A DNA stretch of 64,000 bases. Origin: Symbiodinium natans. Taxonomy: Eukaryota; Sar; Dinophyceae; Suessiales; Symbiodiniaceae. How positions within the stretch are numbered: the stretch's first letter is position 1; every line of letters starts with the position of its first letter. The stretch lies in assembly GCA_905221605.1 (NCBI GenBank), contig CAJNDS010002284.1, positions 156,175 through 220,174 on the forward strand, in the 5' to 3' direction. Under the pieces are notes generated by a model. The model searched no databases. It had not been told where the DNA came from and saw only the letters and a program-made list of their open reading frames with translations. The position numbers and the translations under genes are program-made. Positions 12,360-23,188 of the stretch are shown one piece after another.

Positions 12360-14589
12360 TTTTCGACCGACACTAAAGACAAATCACGCTGAATGGCACT
12401 GCTTGGCTAACTACGCTTTGCGCCAGGCGCTTTTGAGACCATAAGGGGCAGTCTGCGCTCTCACTGCGATGCTTTCTACTTCCGCAAAGAGGTTGCAACA
12501 CATTTACCGTGGCTTTCATGACTTCGCATCTCCCCATCCGCCTTGCGCCCCGTGCTGCCAAAGTGCCGTGGTGTCCAGAGAACTAGAAGCCTTGGCGGCT
12601 GTGCGAGGATTTCGAAAGCCTAGGGGAACACCTCTTCTTGCGTGGAAAACCTCCAAACGCTTTCTGGGGTGGGCGCTTGGCGAAGTTCTGCGGGAGATTT
12701 TGGGACTCGGAAACTTCCTTTAAGTCCTCCTCCTGGCATCTCCTGGGTCCTATCGGCCGCTTGACGAGGCAATGGTTGAGGCCTGTCGAAACGTCTAAAA
12801 CACCCCCCCCCCCAAACAAAACAAATAACAAATAAATATATTAAAAAAAATTATATATACATATATATGTATAAACAAATAAATAAAGAAAATGAAATGC
12901 CCATGTCCTCCCTTGCTCCGAAGAAAGCCCGAAGCTGTCAAGGAGCTTCTCCGCGCTGAGCACGAAGCACGCGAGGCCCAAGATTCCCTTCTGCTTCAGC
13001 CTGCTGGGCGATGTTGGTTGTTTTTTGTTGCTGGGGCGCCCAATAAACTGCTGGAAACCCTGAACCCCGCAGGCCCCCAGAAGGAAGAGAGCGTCCCCCA
13101 TCCCAAAAACACCCCCGAAAACCACAAAAAATGCCTCAACGACGGCTAATGGAGCTGTCATCGCACTGCATTCTCTGCTCGTGGCCGTCTTGAACACAGA
13201 CTGCACTTTTGGCGCGGTAGCGGTCCGGGCTCGACAAACTGTGGGATTCCATATGGCAAAGAAGAGAAAACATTGCAGCCACTGCACGTCGGGGCCCGGG
13301 AAGTCTGAAAAGAAGCATGACGAGTGCTTAGATTAAGCTTGCCGCCCAGATCCCAAGGTAGTATCTCACCATCCCCCCTTGAGCACACTGTGCCCCTCAA
13401 GCTCCAAACATCAAGTTGAGGGGCTTCACGATGCCGAAGGCTGACTTTTTTCTTATCTGGGGGGCTTGAAGGCTTCGGCACCCACCCACCATCATTCTTC
13501 AACCTTTCTGCGCCAGCAGCACCATGACAAAGTTCGCCCCCCCAATCCAGGCCATAAACACTCAGGGCACAAGTCTCAGCCGGGTCACTCCTCATCATGC
13601 TGGGCAATGCAAAGCTTGTCCAGGAACCTCAAACAAAAAGGCGGCCGCAAGAATGGGCAGAGGCTACATGAGAGACCTTGGGGCGCTTTTCGACCGAAAC
13701 TGCTACGGAAAGGGGGAGTGTCAGTTCATTTTGCGGGCAGAGCGCTTCCCTAAGCCCTAAGAACCCTTCAGAGAGTGCGCTGTGTTTGTTTTGCAAAAAA
13801 AACTCGGGTATCTTCGGGTCCGGTTCTCAGGCTCGGAGAGCGAATGTATTCGAATTGGGTATCTAATTCTTGGCAAGTTGTGTAAGGAACGCAAGGGGCG
13901 AAACTCTGGATAGTTCTTGCAGTTTAGAAAACATGTATGTCTATGCAGTCTATGCAGATATCATATGTCTCTCTGTATAGGTGGATCATCTCGGTCATCG
14001 GTCATTGTTGGACGCCAACACGCCAAGGAACACCATGCGGGGCCGGCGGAAGGGCGACTGCAGTCGCTGCCAGAACCTCGCCAGTGGTTTCTTACGGTCT
14101 CTGAACCGCTTAGACCCCCACACCCTAGATCCTTCTTATGGTTTCTTATGGTCTCTAAGCCTTAAAACCCCAAAACCCTAAATCCTAAGAGGCAAGCGGC
14201 ACAAGGACGCAGAGAAAGGTGAGGTGGCCAAGCAGGGCTGTCCACGACTCCTCAGCGCCGGATCCCCGAGGCCATCGGGGAGTTTACGGAAATAAGGGGG
14301 CCCCTCATATAGACCCCCAAAGAGTAGGGATTCCCTTATTGCAAGGACCCCAAAAAGGTACTCCTAATTTCGGCAACCCCTATCTGTGACTGCCCCCCCT
14401 TCCTTTCAAGGGCCCTTCCTTTCAGCGGAGGCGTTGCACGACAGCCCCGAAGCCCATTCCTGCACCCGGACCCGAAAAAGATGGCGCGCGCGCGCGCGCG
14501 TCACTGTCAAGACACACACACACACTCTCTCTCTCACACTCTAACTCACTGAAGCTCTGTGTGGACCTCCCCCCCTCCCCGCCGGAAAG
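12360..14589. other. Host DNA, no supported gene
   Basis: Includes an AT-rich patch at 12815-12890 and a CG dinucleotide run near 14483-14500. Frames overlap on both strands and carry no domain. Confidence 0.35.
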
Positions 14590-14735
14590 GCGTTATCATG
14601 TTATCCCAAGGCTCGTCCGGGAAGGCGCCAGCGGCCCGCAGGAGGCCGAGCAGCAGGCTGACGCCCAGGGAGGCCCAGAAGGCGGGGCCGGAGTTGTAAA
14701 CGATCAGCAGGGACCTTGAGGTGGAGAGACGCTTG
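14590..14735 (-). CDS. Exon of a membrane protein (candidate)
   Basis: Read on the minus strand, this segment gives a basic stretch then 'RSLLIVYNSGPAFWASLGVS', continuing into 'LLLGLLRAAGAFPDEPWDN'. That is one or two hydrophobic helices with sensible polar ends and strong third-position GC, as expected of host coding DNA. Splice sites and neighbouring exons are not resolved, and no family is recognised. Confidence 0.35.
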
Positions 14736-15899
14736 GGCTTATGGTGGGCCCATAGTTCAATGGCCTATTCATCGGAAGGGAAGGGCTCTTCGGGACTTGA
14801 GGGTTTTGGGGGCGTGTGAGAGTTTTGGGGGTTACCGACCGGAACAGGGTCTCGGCATTTTGGAGGGTTCGAACCCCCTTTCCAGGATGTGGAGGCTGCT
14901 GCTGGGGACTGTGGTACATAGCGGACGCGTCTCAAGGTACTGGAGGTTGAGGGCGCTCGGAAGGCCTGGATCCCGGACCTCAAGCCCCTATGCATTTCTG
15001 ATTCTGGGCCACCATCATCATCATCATCGCCATCATTCGGGGGGAAGGAGATTTGCGGAGGCACCCCCCCCCCCAAAAAAAAAAACAAAAAAAAAGGCTG
15101 CTCGATGGGAGGCCGGGTGGCAAGAACTTCAGCGCGCGGCTGGACGCCCAGTCGTGGCTCAAGAACGCCTGCCACCGGACGACTGCTGTGGAAGGCTCTC
15201 GAGGGATTGAGGGCCCCCTCTCTGGGGTGACTGCTTGCGATATGGTATGGGCCCTTACAAGGTACGAAGACAAGAATCCGTCAAGAAGGGCCCAGTCTGT
15301 TTTAGAACAGCGACCAGCGGCTGTCCTACGCTGTGACAGCCCACTGCCACCAGCTCAGCACGCTTATAAGCTCTTTTGCAGTTCTAGCGGCATCGAGGGA
15401 TGGCGTCTGCCGGCTCAGCTCATAGTTCCTTGGGGCAGAGGGCCGAGGCCGAGGTGAAGAGTTGCTACCCTAGGCTTCAAGGCCTCAAGGTCAGGGCCTC
15501 AAGGTAATAAGGGCCTTGTCAATTTGGTCTCCCCAACCTCCTAGGAACTGTGCAGAGAGCCCTGCCCCACCCAGCAACCACAGCCGCAAGAACGCTTGAA
15601 ACGGTGCTCTTCTAATCTTTTTTCGCTTTTAATTGAGAGCCGGGATTCTTCGGGTCAATGTGGAACATGCCGCTGTCCGGAGTCTCCCAGTGCCTGCCTC
15701 AGCAACGGGAAGTGTTTTCAGGAGCTTGTGTTGGGGGAGAAGGGCTGCAAGGGGGGGGGGGGGGGGGCGTGCTTCGCTCTGGGTCTGAGAGATGCAGAGA
15801 AGGCGGCTTGAAAACATAAGCCCCCCACCGGCCCGCACCACCCGGCACCCCGCCGAAACTCTCTTAAGTCTTTTCACATTCTCTACCTCAACCAAAAGA

Positions 15900-15931
<32 letters not shown>

Positions 15932-15990
15932 CCTTAAGATAAGGCCAATAAGGTGCCCCTAATTTCGGTTGCCCCCCCCCCCTTACTCCC
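14736..15990. other. Host DNA, no supported gene
   Basis: GC-rich, with homopolymers at 15067-15095 (C/A) and 15749-15768 (G) and a GA run near 15900-15930. No coding or RNA feature is supported. Confidence 0.35.
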
Positions 15991-15992
15991 CG

Positions 15993-16135
15993 AACCCTAA
16001 AGCCCAAACCCTAAACCCCAAACCCCAAACCCCAAACCCTAAACCCCAAGCCCCAAACCCTAAACCCCAAACCACTAAACCACTAAACCTTAAACCCCAA
16101 AACCCTGAACCCTTCTAGCCCAAACCCTGAACCCT
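15993..16135 (-). repeat. CCCTAAA / CCCCAAA telomere-like tract
   Basis: Mixed CCCTAAACC and CCCCAAACC units in the C-rich orientation. This is opposite to the arrays at 16244 and 18461. Confidence 0.85.
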
Positions 16136-16243
16136 TATCTGCCGCCAAGTTGGCCGCAGCCTTCCAGGGCCACCGAGAGCGGCACGCCGCGAAGCAAAGG
16201 CGCCTCCAAAGAGACGCTGAGCTCCTTGGAGGCCTCAAGGGGA

Positions 16244-16385
16244 GTTTAGGGTTTAGGGTTTAGGGTTCAGGGTTCAGGGTTCAGGGTTCAGGGTTCAGGG
16301 TTCAGGGTTCAGGGTTCAGGGTTCAGGGTTCAGGGTTCAGGGTTCAGGGTTCAGGGTTCAGGGTTTAGGGTTTAGGGTTTAGGGT
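16244..16385 (+). repeat. TTTAGGG array with TTCAGGG core
   Basis: Two or three TTTAGGG units, then about 14 perfect TTCAGGG units (roughly 16266-16361), then three TTTAGGG units. A variant heptamer homogenised within a canonical array suggests local amplification by slippage or unequal exchange. Confidence 0.95.
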
Positions 16386-16504
16386 GTGTCAGGGGAGGGC
16401 GCGCGCTCGGGTGTGAAACACCCTGGGCCGCGCGCTCGCGTTGCCCGTCAACCCACCCCGGCCACCCAAACTATACTCTATTAGGGTTTAGGGTTTATGG
16501 AATT

Positions 16505-17357
16505 TACTTTCTTGTGCTCTGATGCTTGCTTTGATGTTTTTAAAGTTGCGCTGTTAGGGTTTAAGCTGGGGTTGGGGGTAGCCTCGGCCCTTTTCGGGCC
16601 TTCGGCGTGTCAGGGCCCGTAGAAAGGTCAGGGAAACCCTTTGTGTCTGCTCTTGGATTCCCCTTCTTTAAGGGCCTCAATTAAGCATCGATTTCACTAC
16701 CAAGAAATCGCATTTTTCATTGCGGGTACGGGCATCCTGGGGTCCCCCTTCTTTTGGGGGGCCTTTTAAAGCCTTTTGAAGCATTTTGGTGGCTCTTGGG
16801 GTCTCTCGGGGCCTTGTTCGGACCTTCGGCGTGTCAGGGGCCGTAGAGGCTTTATTCATTTAAAGGTCAGGGAACTTATTAATGAGTTTTTCGCCAATGA
16901 GTATTTCAATCGCTAGGGTTTAAGCTCGGGTTCGGGGTAGCCTCGGCCCTTTTCGGGCCTTCGGCAAGTTAGGGCCCGTAGAGGCCCTTATTTGCTTGAA
17001 GGCCTTGGCAGGGTTTTGCGGTGTTGGGGTTTAAGCTGGGGTTCGGGGTAGCCTCGGCCCTTTTCGGGCCTTCGGCACGTTAGGGCCCGTACTTTCTCTG
17101 GTGCTCTGATGCTTGCTTTGATGTTTTTAAAGTTGCGCTGTTAGGGTTTAAGCTGGGGTTGGGGGTAGCCTCGGCCCTTTTCGGGCCTTCGGCGTGTCAG
17201 GGCCCGTAGAGGCCCTTATTTATTTGAAGGTCAGGGAAACCCTCTGTGTCTGCTCTTGGATTCCCCTTCTTTAAGGGCCTCAATTAAGCATCGATTTCAC
17301 TACCAAGAAATCGCATTTTTCATTGCGGGTACGGGCATCCTGGGGTCCCCCTTCTTT
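16505..17357 (+). repeat. ~590-bp duplicated block with GGCCC hairpin motif
   Basis: Copies begin at 16505 and 17091 ('actttct... gctctgatgcttgctttgat'). Both run to 'ttaagcatcgatttcactac' and 'gggtacgggcatcctggggt'. Within them 'gcctcggcccttttcgggcc' plus 'ttcggc' occurs four times, at 16581, 16940, 17051 and 17168. That motif can fold through GGCCC/GGGCC. No coding frame is conserved across the copies. Confidence 0.9.
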
Positions 17358-17954
17358 TAGTGGGCCTTTTGAAGTTTTTGAAGCCTTTTGGTGGCTCTTG
17401 GCGCTTGTTGGGGGCTCGTGCGATTCCCTGCAAGGGTGTTGGTGTGGGGGGCCCCTTGGCCCGAGAGCCTTTAGTTGGGGGCCCCTTTGTTTGGGGGGAG
17501 TTTTGGGCCCTTCTTGGGGTCCCTTCCAAAAGCCTGGGAGGCCCTTGGCCCCTGGGCCCAATGGCCCGGGGGGCCTTGGCCGGAAACGGCGAGCCTTTTT
17601 GGCGCGGGGTCCTGGCGGCTTGGCCCTTGGGGGCCCTTGACTCGGGGGGTCTTGGCCCGGGCCCTTAGGCCAAGTGGCCCCTTGGGCCGGGGGGTTTGGG
17701 GCCCCCTTGGCCCATCAAACCCTTGGCATTTGGTCCGGCTGGCCCTTGGCCCGGGGGGGTCCCTTGGCCCGGGGGCCCTTGGCCCGGAAGGCCCGTGGGG
17801 GGACGTGGCGCTTGGCCCGCCTGGGAGGCCTTGGCCCGGGGCGCCGGGCCCTCCCGCCGGGGGCCCCCTGGCCCCTGGCAGCTGGATTCCTGGACCAGGA
17901 GGCTGGCGAGGGGTCCAGGCAGGCTGGTTGCTCAATTTCGTGATTTTGGGTTCT

Positions 17955-18198
17955 TTCCCGAGAAGGGCCCTTCGGGCCAAGGGCCCCCCGGGCCAAGGGC
18001 CCCCCGGGCCAAGGGCCCCCGGGCCAAGGGCCCCCCGAGCCAAGGGCCCCCCGGCCCAAAGGGCCCCCTGGGCCAAGGGCCCCCCGTGCCAAGGGCCCCC
18101 CGGGCCAAGGGCCCCCCGGGCCAAGGCCCCCCCGGGCCAAGGGCCCCCCGGGCCAAGGGCCCCCCGGGCCAAGGGCCCCCCGGGCCAAGGGCCCCCCG
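17955..18198 (+). repeat. GC-rich 15-16-bp minisatellite
   Basis: About 15 tandem units of 'gggccaagggcccccc', nearly palindromic (GGGCC...GGCCC). The same words are scattered upstream to about 17450. The collagen-like Gly-Pro frames on both strands follow from the repeat and are not genes. Confidence 0.9.
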
Positions 18199-18460
18199 AG
18201 CCAAAACCACCTCCAGAGGCGAAGGGTTACGATTTGGGGTTATACTTTAGCTACGCTAAAGGTGGTCTGGGTGCCGGCCATCCCTTAGCCGAGTACTGAC
18301 GTTGTCGTAAAAAAGGCCGATGTCCGTTGGCCTGTCCAGGACAGACGGTGAGGCTTAACCCTCACCTTTCCGTTTCTCTTTTCGCTTGGGCGCTCGGGCT
18401 GTAAGGCCCTCGGCCGAGCGTTCGGGGTCTGTCGCTCGACGGAAGCGACCCCTCACTTAG

Positions 18461-18690
18461 TTTAGGGTTTAGGGTTTAGGGTTTAGGGTTTAGGGTTTAG
18501 GGTTTAGGGTTTAGGGTTTAGGGTTTAGGGTTTAGGGTTTAGGGTTTAGGGTTTAGGGTTTAGGGTTTAGGGTTTAGGGTTTAGGGTTTAGGGTTTAGGG
18601 TTTAGGGTTTAGGGTTTAGGGTTTAGGGTTTAGGGTTTAGGGTTTAGGGTTTAGGGTTTAGGGTTTAGGGTTTAGGGTTTAGGGTTTAGG
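18461..18690 (+). repeat. Interstitial telomere array, ~33 x TTTAGGG
   Basis: 230 bp of uninterrupted TTTAGGG, the Arabidopsis-type telomere unit. It is flanked on both sides by non-telomeric sequence, so it is internal. It may record a healed break, a telomerase-mediated insertion or an end-to-end fusion. Confidence 0.97.
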
Positions 18691-19687
18691 TCGTGAAATG
18701 CTTATAAGGTCTTGGGGGTGGGGGGTGGGCGGGAAGGATGCGCAGGGTGTCAAGAATGAAGAAGAAGCTTCGCGCCATCCGGGGGGTCTCTTAAGGCCCG
18801 GTGGGGCCATCTGTCGCGGCGGTCTGAATGTCACGGAACGCAGGTTTTTTATAGGGTTTAGGGCTTTTGGAACTTTTGGGGATAAAGGGTTTTTAAGGGC
18901 TTTGTTTTGCTCTAAGGGCTTTTCGCAGAAGGCTCGGGGGGGCTTGAGGTCTTGGGAACTGACTGCAAGGTTGGTCCAAAGTTTTAGCCTCAACTTAAAG
19001 AGCCTTAGGGTTAGGGTGTGTCGGGTTCAGGGCTTAAGGGTTTTAAAGCTCGAACTCTAAGGCCATGGGTACTTGGACATTGCGCTGCAAGCTCCGCCTG
19101 GCGGTCCTCAATGGAAGACTTCTCCTCCTCGTCATCGTTCTGGCGCCCGTCCTCGCCCGCACTCCAGTTGCCGAGTTGCATCAGAAAACTCCAGCGAGCA
19201 TGAACCCCCAAAAACCCTGAAACCCTAAACCCCTCCTCCAGGTTCAGACAGCAGCTTCCCGCCATCGCGCCGCGGGATGGGAAGAGTTGGACACTTGTAG
19301 GGTTTGGGGTGGGGGGGGGGGTTGAGGGCCCGAGTAGGTCCGGGGAAGCATGCTAAGGGCGGGTTGCAGATATGGCTCATAGACGCCAAGCTGTTCAACT
19401 TGCGTGGTTTTTCGGTGAGTTTGCTGGCATCAGACGCCTTGAAAGCCTTGACGGTTCATCTCAAACATGCCTTTTGTGAGTGAAAAGCGGGCCGCTAGAA
19501 CTGACAGTATATACATATATATGGGGTTGATGTAACCTATGGGCCCTGGCGGGTCTCCATGTCTGTGGAGTATCCACGGCCATCCCTCAAACTTCTGAAA
19601 ACTCAAACCTCCCAAAACCCTCGAACCCACCGCCCCCGCCCTCCCCCGCCCAAAAAAGAACAAAAACAGGGAGCGAGAGCTGTTTCC
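18691..19687. other. Host DNA, no supported gene
   Basis: Contains degenerate telomere-like words near 19005-19035 and a G run near 19310. No gene or RNA is supported. Confidence 0.35.
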
Positions 19688-20068
<381 letters not shown>

Positions 20069-20644
20069 GCCACCTGCTACAACGACGACGCCTCTAGGCT
20101 GAGCCTGGCAGTGCTCCACCGCAGAGGCACCGAGGCGCGGCTACACATGCCGAGGTTCTGTTTTTTGCCTTGGCGATCTGGTACGAGCCAAGCTTCTCGG
20201 ACACATGAACCGGGCGCTTGCCCACATCAACGAGAAACATTGGGGCGGCGTTAAACGCTCTCTCGGCTTCTTGGGTCTCAACATGCTGAACGCAGAAGTG
20301 AATCGAAGCTCTCGTTTCCCTGCAAAATATGCAGGGAAACTTGAGATTCCTGGTTCTGCACTCCTCTGGCGCTGCCAAGGTTAAACGGTTTAACGAAGAA
20401 TCATTGGCGACACCGAAATTTACGATGCCTGCGGAAAATCGTGCAATAGACCCCAGGAGAAATGCCATTGTGCCATTGTGAGCCGGCCAATTGACTTGCA
20501 GCTCCCATTGGGCTCGTAACATATCAGCCGTCTGCCAACACGAAGCGCTCTGGCGATGACGTACGCATATGCATATAAATATGCATATGCATATACATAT
20601 AACACAGTTTTTTATAATGTCTATATGTAATCTATGTAGAATCT

Positions 20645-20648
20645 ATAC

Positions 20649-20701
<53 letters not shown>

Positions 20702-21038
20702 CATCTGTACATGTAGATGTAGATGTAGATGTAGATGTAGATGCAGATGTAGATGTCGATGCATATACATATGCATATGTATATGTATATGTCTATGTCT
20801 ATGTCTATGTATATGTATATGTATATGTTAACATATAACATATAACATATAACATATAACATATAACATATAACATATAACATATAACATATAACATAAA
20901 ACATACAACATACAACATACAACATACAACATATAACATATAACATATAACATATAACATATAACATATAACATATAACATATAACATATAACATATAAC
21001 ATACAACATATAACATATAACATACAACATACAACATG
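20645..21038 (+). repeat. AT-rich compound satellite (ATATGT, ATGTAG, CATATAA)
   Basis: Hexamers (ATATGT, then ATGTAG/ATGTCG) fill 20645-20829. About 30 units of the heptamer CATATAA, with occasional CATACAA, follow from 20828 to 21038. Confidence 0.95.
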
Positions 21039-21346
21039 TCACTAACCCCATGGTATTTTATGAAATATGCAGTATATAACAGCCCATATAGCAAAAACAA
21101 TGTAAAGGTGTTCTGCTATACATCTTGTAGTATCTAATATGTCTTTCCACGCAAACCCTCACCCCGAAAGCCTAAGTTTCAAGCATGGAGCCAATATGGG
21201 GTCTTGTTGGATTCAGTCTGGTGGGTTTGCCAAGAACCCTGTGTCAAGAAACTCAAGATTAGTTCTCATAGCATCACACAGCATTAGCTGCTCATGTGAG
21301 TCTCCCGAGCTCCGGGTCGAAGTCGTTCAGAAGTAGAGCTCAACCA

Positions 21347-21810
21347 TGTCCTTGTCCTCATCGGGTGGCGGAGCAGCTGCCTCTTTGGGAGCGTCTTCGA
21401 CATGGACTGGAATGAAAGGGGTCCTCAGCTGCTGGGAGGAAACGACAAATCAAGCCTCCTCAAGCAACGGTCAGCAAGGGTCTCGGAGCTGTACAACATG
21501 CAGTGGAAGGTGGACTGCAGCATGGTGCTGTCACAAGACGGCATCTTATTCTTCTTCTGGCGGCCTCCGCGAATACTCCGTTGTGGTTTCAGCAGTTCTT
21601 GCTCTTTAAACACTAAACTCTGAAGCTTTTGAGCCCGACAGCATGGCAAAACTGCCGAGGCGCCCCCAGTCGCACACCTGGACCAGATAGCCTGCGCGAG
21701 GATTTCTCCAGTGGGGGTCACAGGTGGTCACCTTCACGGAGGTAAACTCTGAGTTAGGCCCCGGCTTTTCGGAACTCCACCTTTTGACCAGGAAGTTCAC
21801 AACCCCCAAA
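21347..21810. other. Conflicting host exon candidates on both strands
   Basis: On the plus strand 21347-21623 reads 'LFGSVFDMDWNERGPQLL' and later 'SMVLSQDGILFFFWRPP'. On the minus strand 21606-21809 reads 'FTSVKVTTCDPHWRNPRAGY' and then 'LVQVCDWGRLGSFAM'. Both look protein-like and barely overlap, so they could be exons of two genes. This is the last host-type sequence before the insertion. Confidence 0.25.
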
Positions 21811-21825
21811 AGAAGTTAGGTGATA

Positions 21826-22024
21826 TCATGCCCATTTTGGTCTAGATGTAACCGCCATACCCCCCCCCTACGCTTAACAACCATTATCACAACAGTATCC
21901 CCATTATCCATATCCAAAATAAACCATATTCCCCCAAAATCACCACTACACCAACAAAGTATGGATCCCACACAAGAAATTACCTAAGATCAAGGCGGAT
22001 ACATCTAGGTCACAATGGGCATGA
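21826..22024. repeat. Short foldback (MITE-like) element at left flank
   Basis: The terminal inverted repeats are TCATGCCCATTTTGGTCTAG at the left, and at the right the reverse complement TCATGCCCATTGTGACCTAG. Both are followed by ATGTA(A/T)CCGCC. The flanks 'taggtgata' (21817-21825) and 'gtaggtagata' (22025-22035) could be an imperfect target-site duplication. The interior is C-rich with no gene. The end sequence TGCCCATTTTGG and an internal C-rich block recur, inverted, in the element at 41231-41532. Confidence 0.65.
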
Positions 22025-22108
22025 GTAGGTAGATAGATTTTATTAGGTTTGGTTTCAAAGGTTGTAATCATAATAGAATTATATTCCATAAACTCTTATG
22101 AAATGTGC

Positions 22109-22357
22109 TTACATTATACTTATGTGTTTTAACTCACGTTTCCTTGTATCATTATACTTTTTCATTCCATCAAGACATTCACAACAAGTAACAGTGGTTC
22201 TATACTGCGTTAAATACCTACCCGTTTTACAATAGTAATACCTCTTAAAATGCACTAAATTTTTAAACTTTTTACATCTAACACATTGTCTTTCACAATG
22301 GGGATGCTGATGCTCAGTATTAAAATCCATTGTTATTTTATCAACATATATTGTCAT
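22109..22357 (-). CDS. Small Cys-rich zinc-ribbon-like viral protein
   Basis: 82 residues. Two CxxC pairs are visible: 'CERQCVRCKKF' near residues 21-31 and 'TCCECL' near 57-62, with an HPHC just before the first. This fits a small zinc-binding fold such as a zinc ribbon, which in viruses often serves transcription regulation or nucleic-acid binding. The first Met gives 'MTIYVDKITM'; an internal Met at residue 10 is an alternative start. A perfect hairpin (22377-22404) lies just upstream. It is the leftmost viral gene, and its 3' side has no hairpin. I recognise no family, and the function is unknown. Confidence 0.6.
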   Translation of the reverse strand: MTIYVDKITMDFNTEHQHPHCERQCVRCKKFKNLVHFKRYYYCKTGRYLTQYRTTVTCCECLDGMKKYNDTRKRELKHISIM

Positions 22358-22376
22358 ATTATATTATTTTACAATA

Positions 22377-22404
22377 TTTATCATAATTCGTTAATTATGA
22401 TAAA
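22377..22404. terminator. Perfect 12-bp A/T hairpin
   Basis: TTTATCATAATT, loop CGTT, AATTATGATAAA. It lies between the 82-residue gene (start at 22357) and the 135-residue gene (stop at 22594), so it is not directly at a stop codon. It may mark a 3' end or be an operator-like site. Confidence 0.6.
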
Positions 22405-22423
22405 CCTTGTTTCAAACTAATTA

Positions 22424-22500
22424 ACCATTACCACGCTCTTATGACGTGCTTATGGAAGGCACACTGGGGAAATGGGAGAAATGGGGCGCTGTCGCTATTA
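22424..22500. other. GC-rich islet inside the AT-rich provirus
   Basis: About 75 bp around 'acgctcttatgacgtgctta' and 'aatggggcgctgtcgctatt' are visibly richer in G and C than all surrounding viral DNA. The islet sits in the largest gap near the left end (22405-22593). It could be a structured RNA, a control region or a remnant of host sequence. Confidence 0.35.
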
Positions 22501-22593
22501 TAAGTAAATCACTCTTTACAACCTTATTTTAGCAATTCTTCTAGCTGATAAAACTCAAACAACAATTTAAATCGCTTCTTGTAATTTATATTA

Positions 22594-23001
22594 TTATACA
22601 ATTTTCTTATCAATTTTAAACTTCAATTTTTCAATCTCTACTTCCAATCGTTCTATGTCTTTCTTAATACATTCAATGTCTGTCTCGGTCATTTCTATTC
22701 TCTGTTCGCATTCCTCGGGTGTTATACCATGAGTTCCAAATCCAGTATCACATATTTCAACGCTTCCTGTTTGGTTATCATTTTTGAATATGTGGTTTTC
22801 ATCAGGGCTAACATTCCTTCCTCCAAATTTCATATTATGCCTATCTTCAACAATGTTAGTAGTTATTACATTGTTTTCTTTTACCGTCCTTGTTTCCTTA
22901 TGATATGACTGCCTCTTACATCTACAAGGAATACAAGATACACCTTTAGAATTAATGAAAAACCCTTTCTTCTTATAGCTTTCATCGCTTTTATCGCTCA
23001 T
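22594..23001 (-). CDS. Viral protein with N-terminal Cys motif and C-terminal coiled coil
   Basis: 135 residues. Near residues 20-30 is 'VSCIPCRCKR', a CxxCxC cluster that could bind zinc. The last ~35 residues, 'IECIKKDIERLEVEIEKLKF' and onward, have heptad-spaced Ile/Leu and predict a coiled coil. The middle is Asn/Asp-rich and probably disordered. It is divergent from the packaging ATPase gene, which starts at 23189. No family is recognised. A small DNA-binding or assembly protein is possible, but nothing shows it. Confidence 0.6.
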   Translation of the reverse strand: MSDKSDESYKKKGFFINSKGVSCIPCRCKRQSYHKETRTVKENNVITTNIVEDRHNMKFGGRNVSPDENHIFKNDNQTGSVEICDTGFGTHGITPEECEQRIEMTETDIECIKKDIERLEVEIEKLKFKIDKKIV

Positions 23002-23174
23002 TTATATTATTTACATTATTTAACATTTTTGACATAAAAGCAGAATGCCTTAAGGAATTCCAACAAACTACGACAACACATTCTGTATCTTGGAGTTTTT
23101 ATTATTTCATCAAAATTCTCTATCTCATTTATTACTTCTATGTATTTATCCATATATATTTAAATGATATAATT

Positions 23175-23178
23175 TCTA
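23175..23178 (+). promoter_or_regulatory. TCTA motif before packaging ATPase
   Basis: TCTA in an A/T-rich context (aatttctaac), 10 nt before the ATG. It matches the core of the mavirus/CroV late promoter. Confidence 0.45.
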
Positions 23179-23188
23179 ACTAGTATTA

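Noticed and set aside
16505-18198. CRISPR array
   Set aside because: Repeats are tandem or overlapping without unique spacers of constant length, and the genome is eukaryotic.
17471-18299. Collagen-like Gly-Pro-rich frames on both strands
   Set aside because: A GC minisatellite of near-palindromic units yields Gly/Pro/Ala/Arg in any frame. Both strands score equally, so there is no coding evidence.
16000-18690. Possible chromosome end (telomere)
   Set aside because: The arrays occur in both orientations and are followed by more than 45 kb of non-telomeric DNA, so they are interstitial.
20569-21100. Tyr/Val/Met-rich frames in AT-rich satellite
   Set aside because: A heptamer array read in successive frames gives this pattern automatically.
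21828-21842. Resemblance of GCCCATTTTGG to the dinoflagellate spliced-leader core CCATTTTGG
   Set aside because: Only nine bases match. The rest of the leader (the CCGTAG lead and GCTCAAG end) is absent, and the word belongs to an inverted-repeat terminus.
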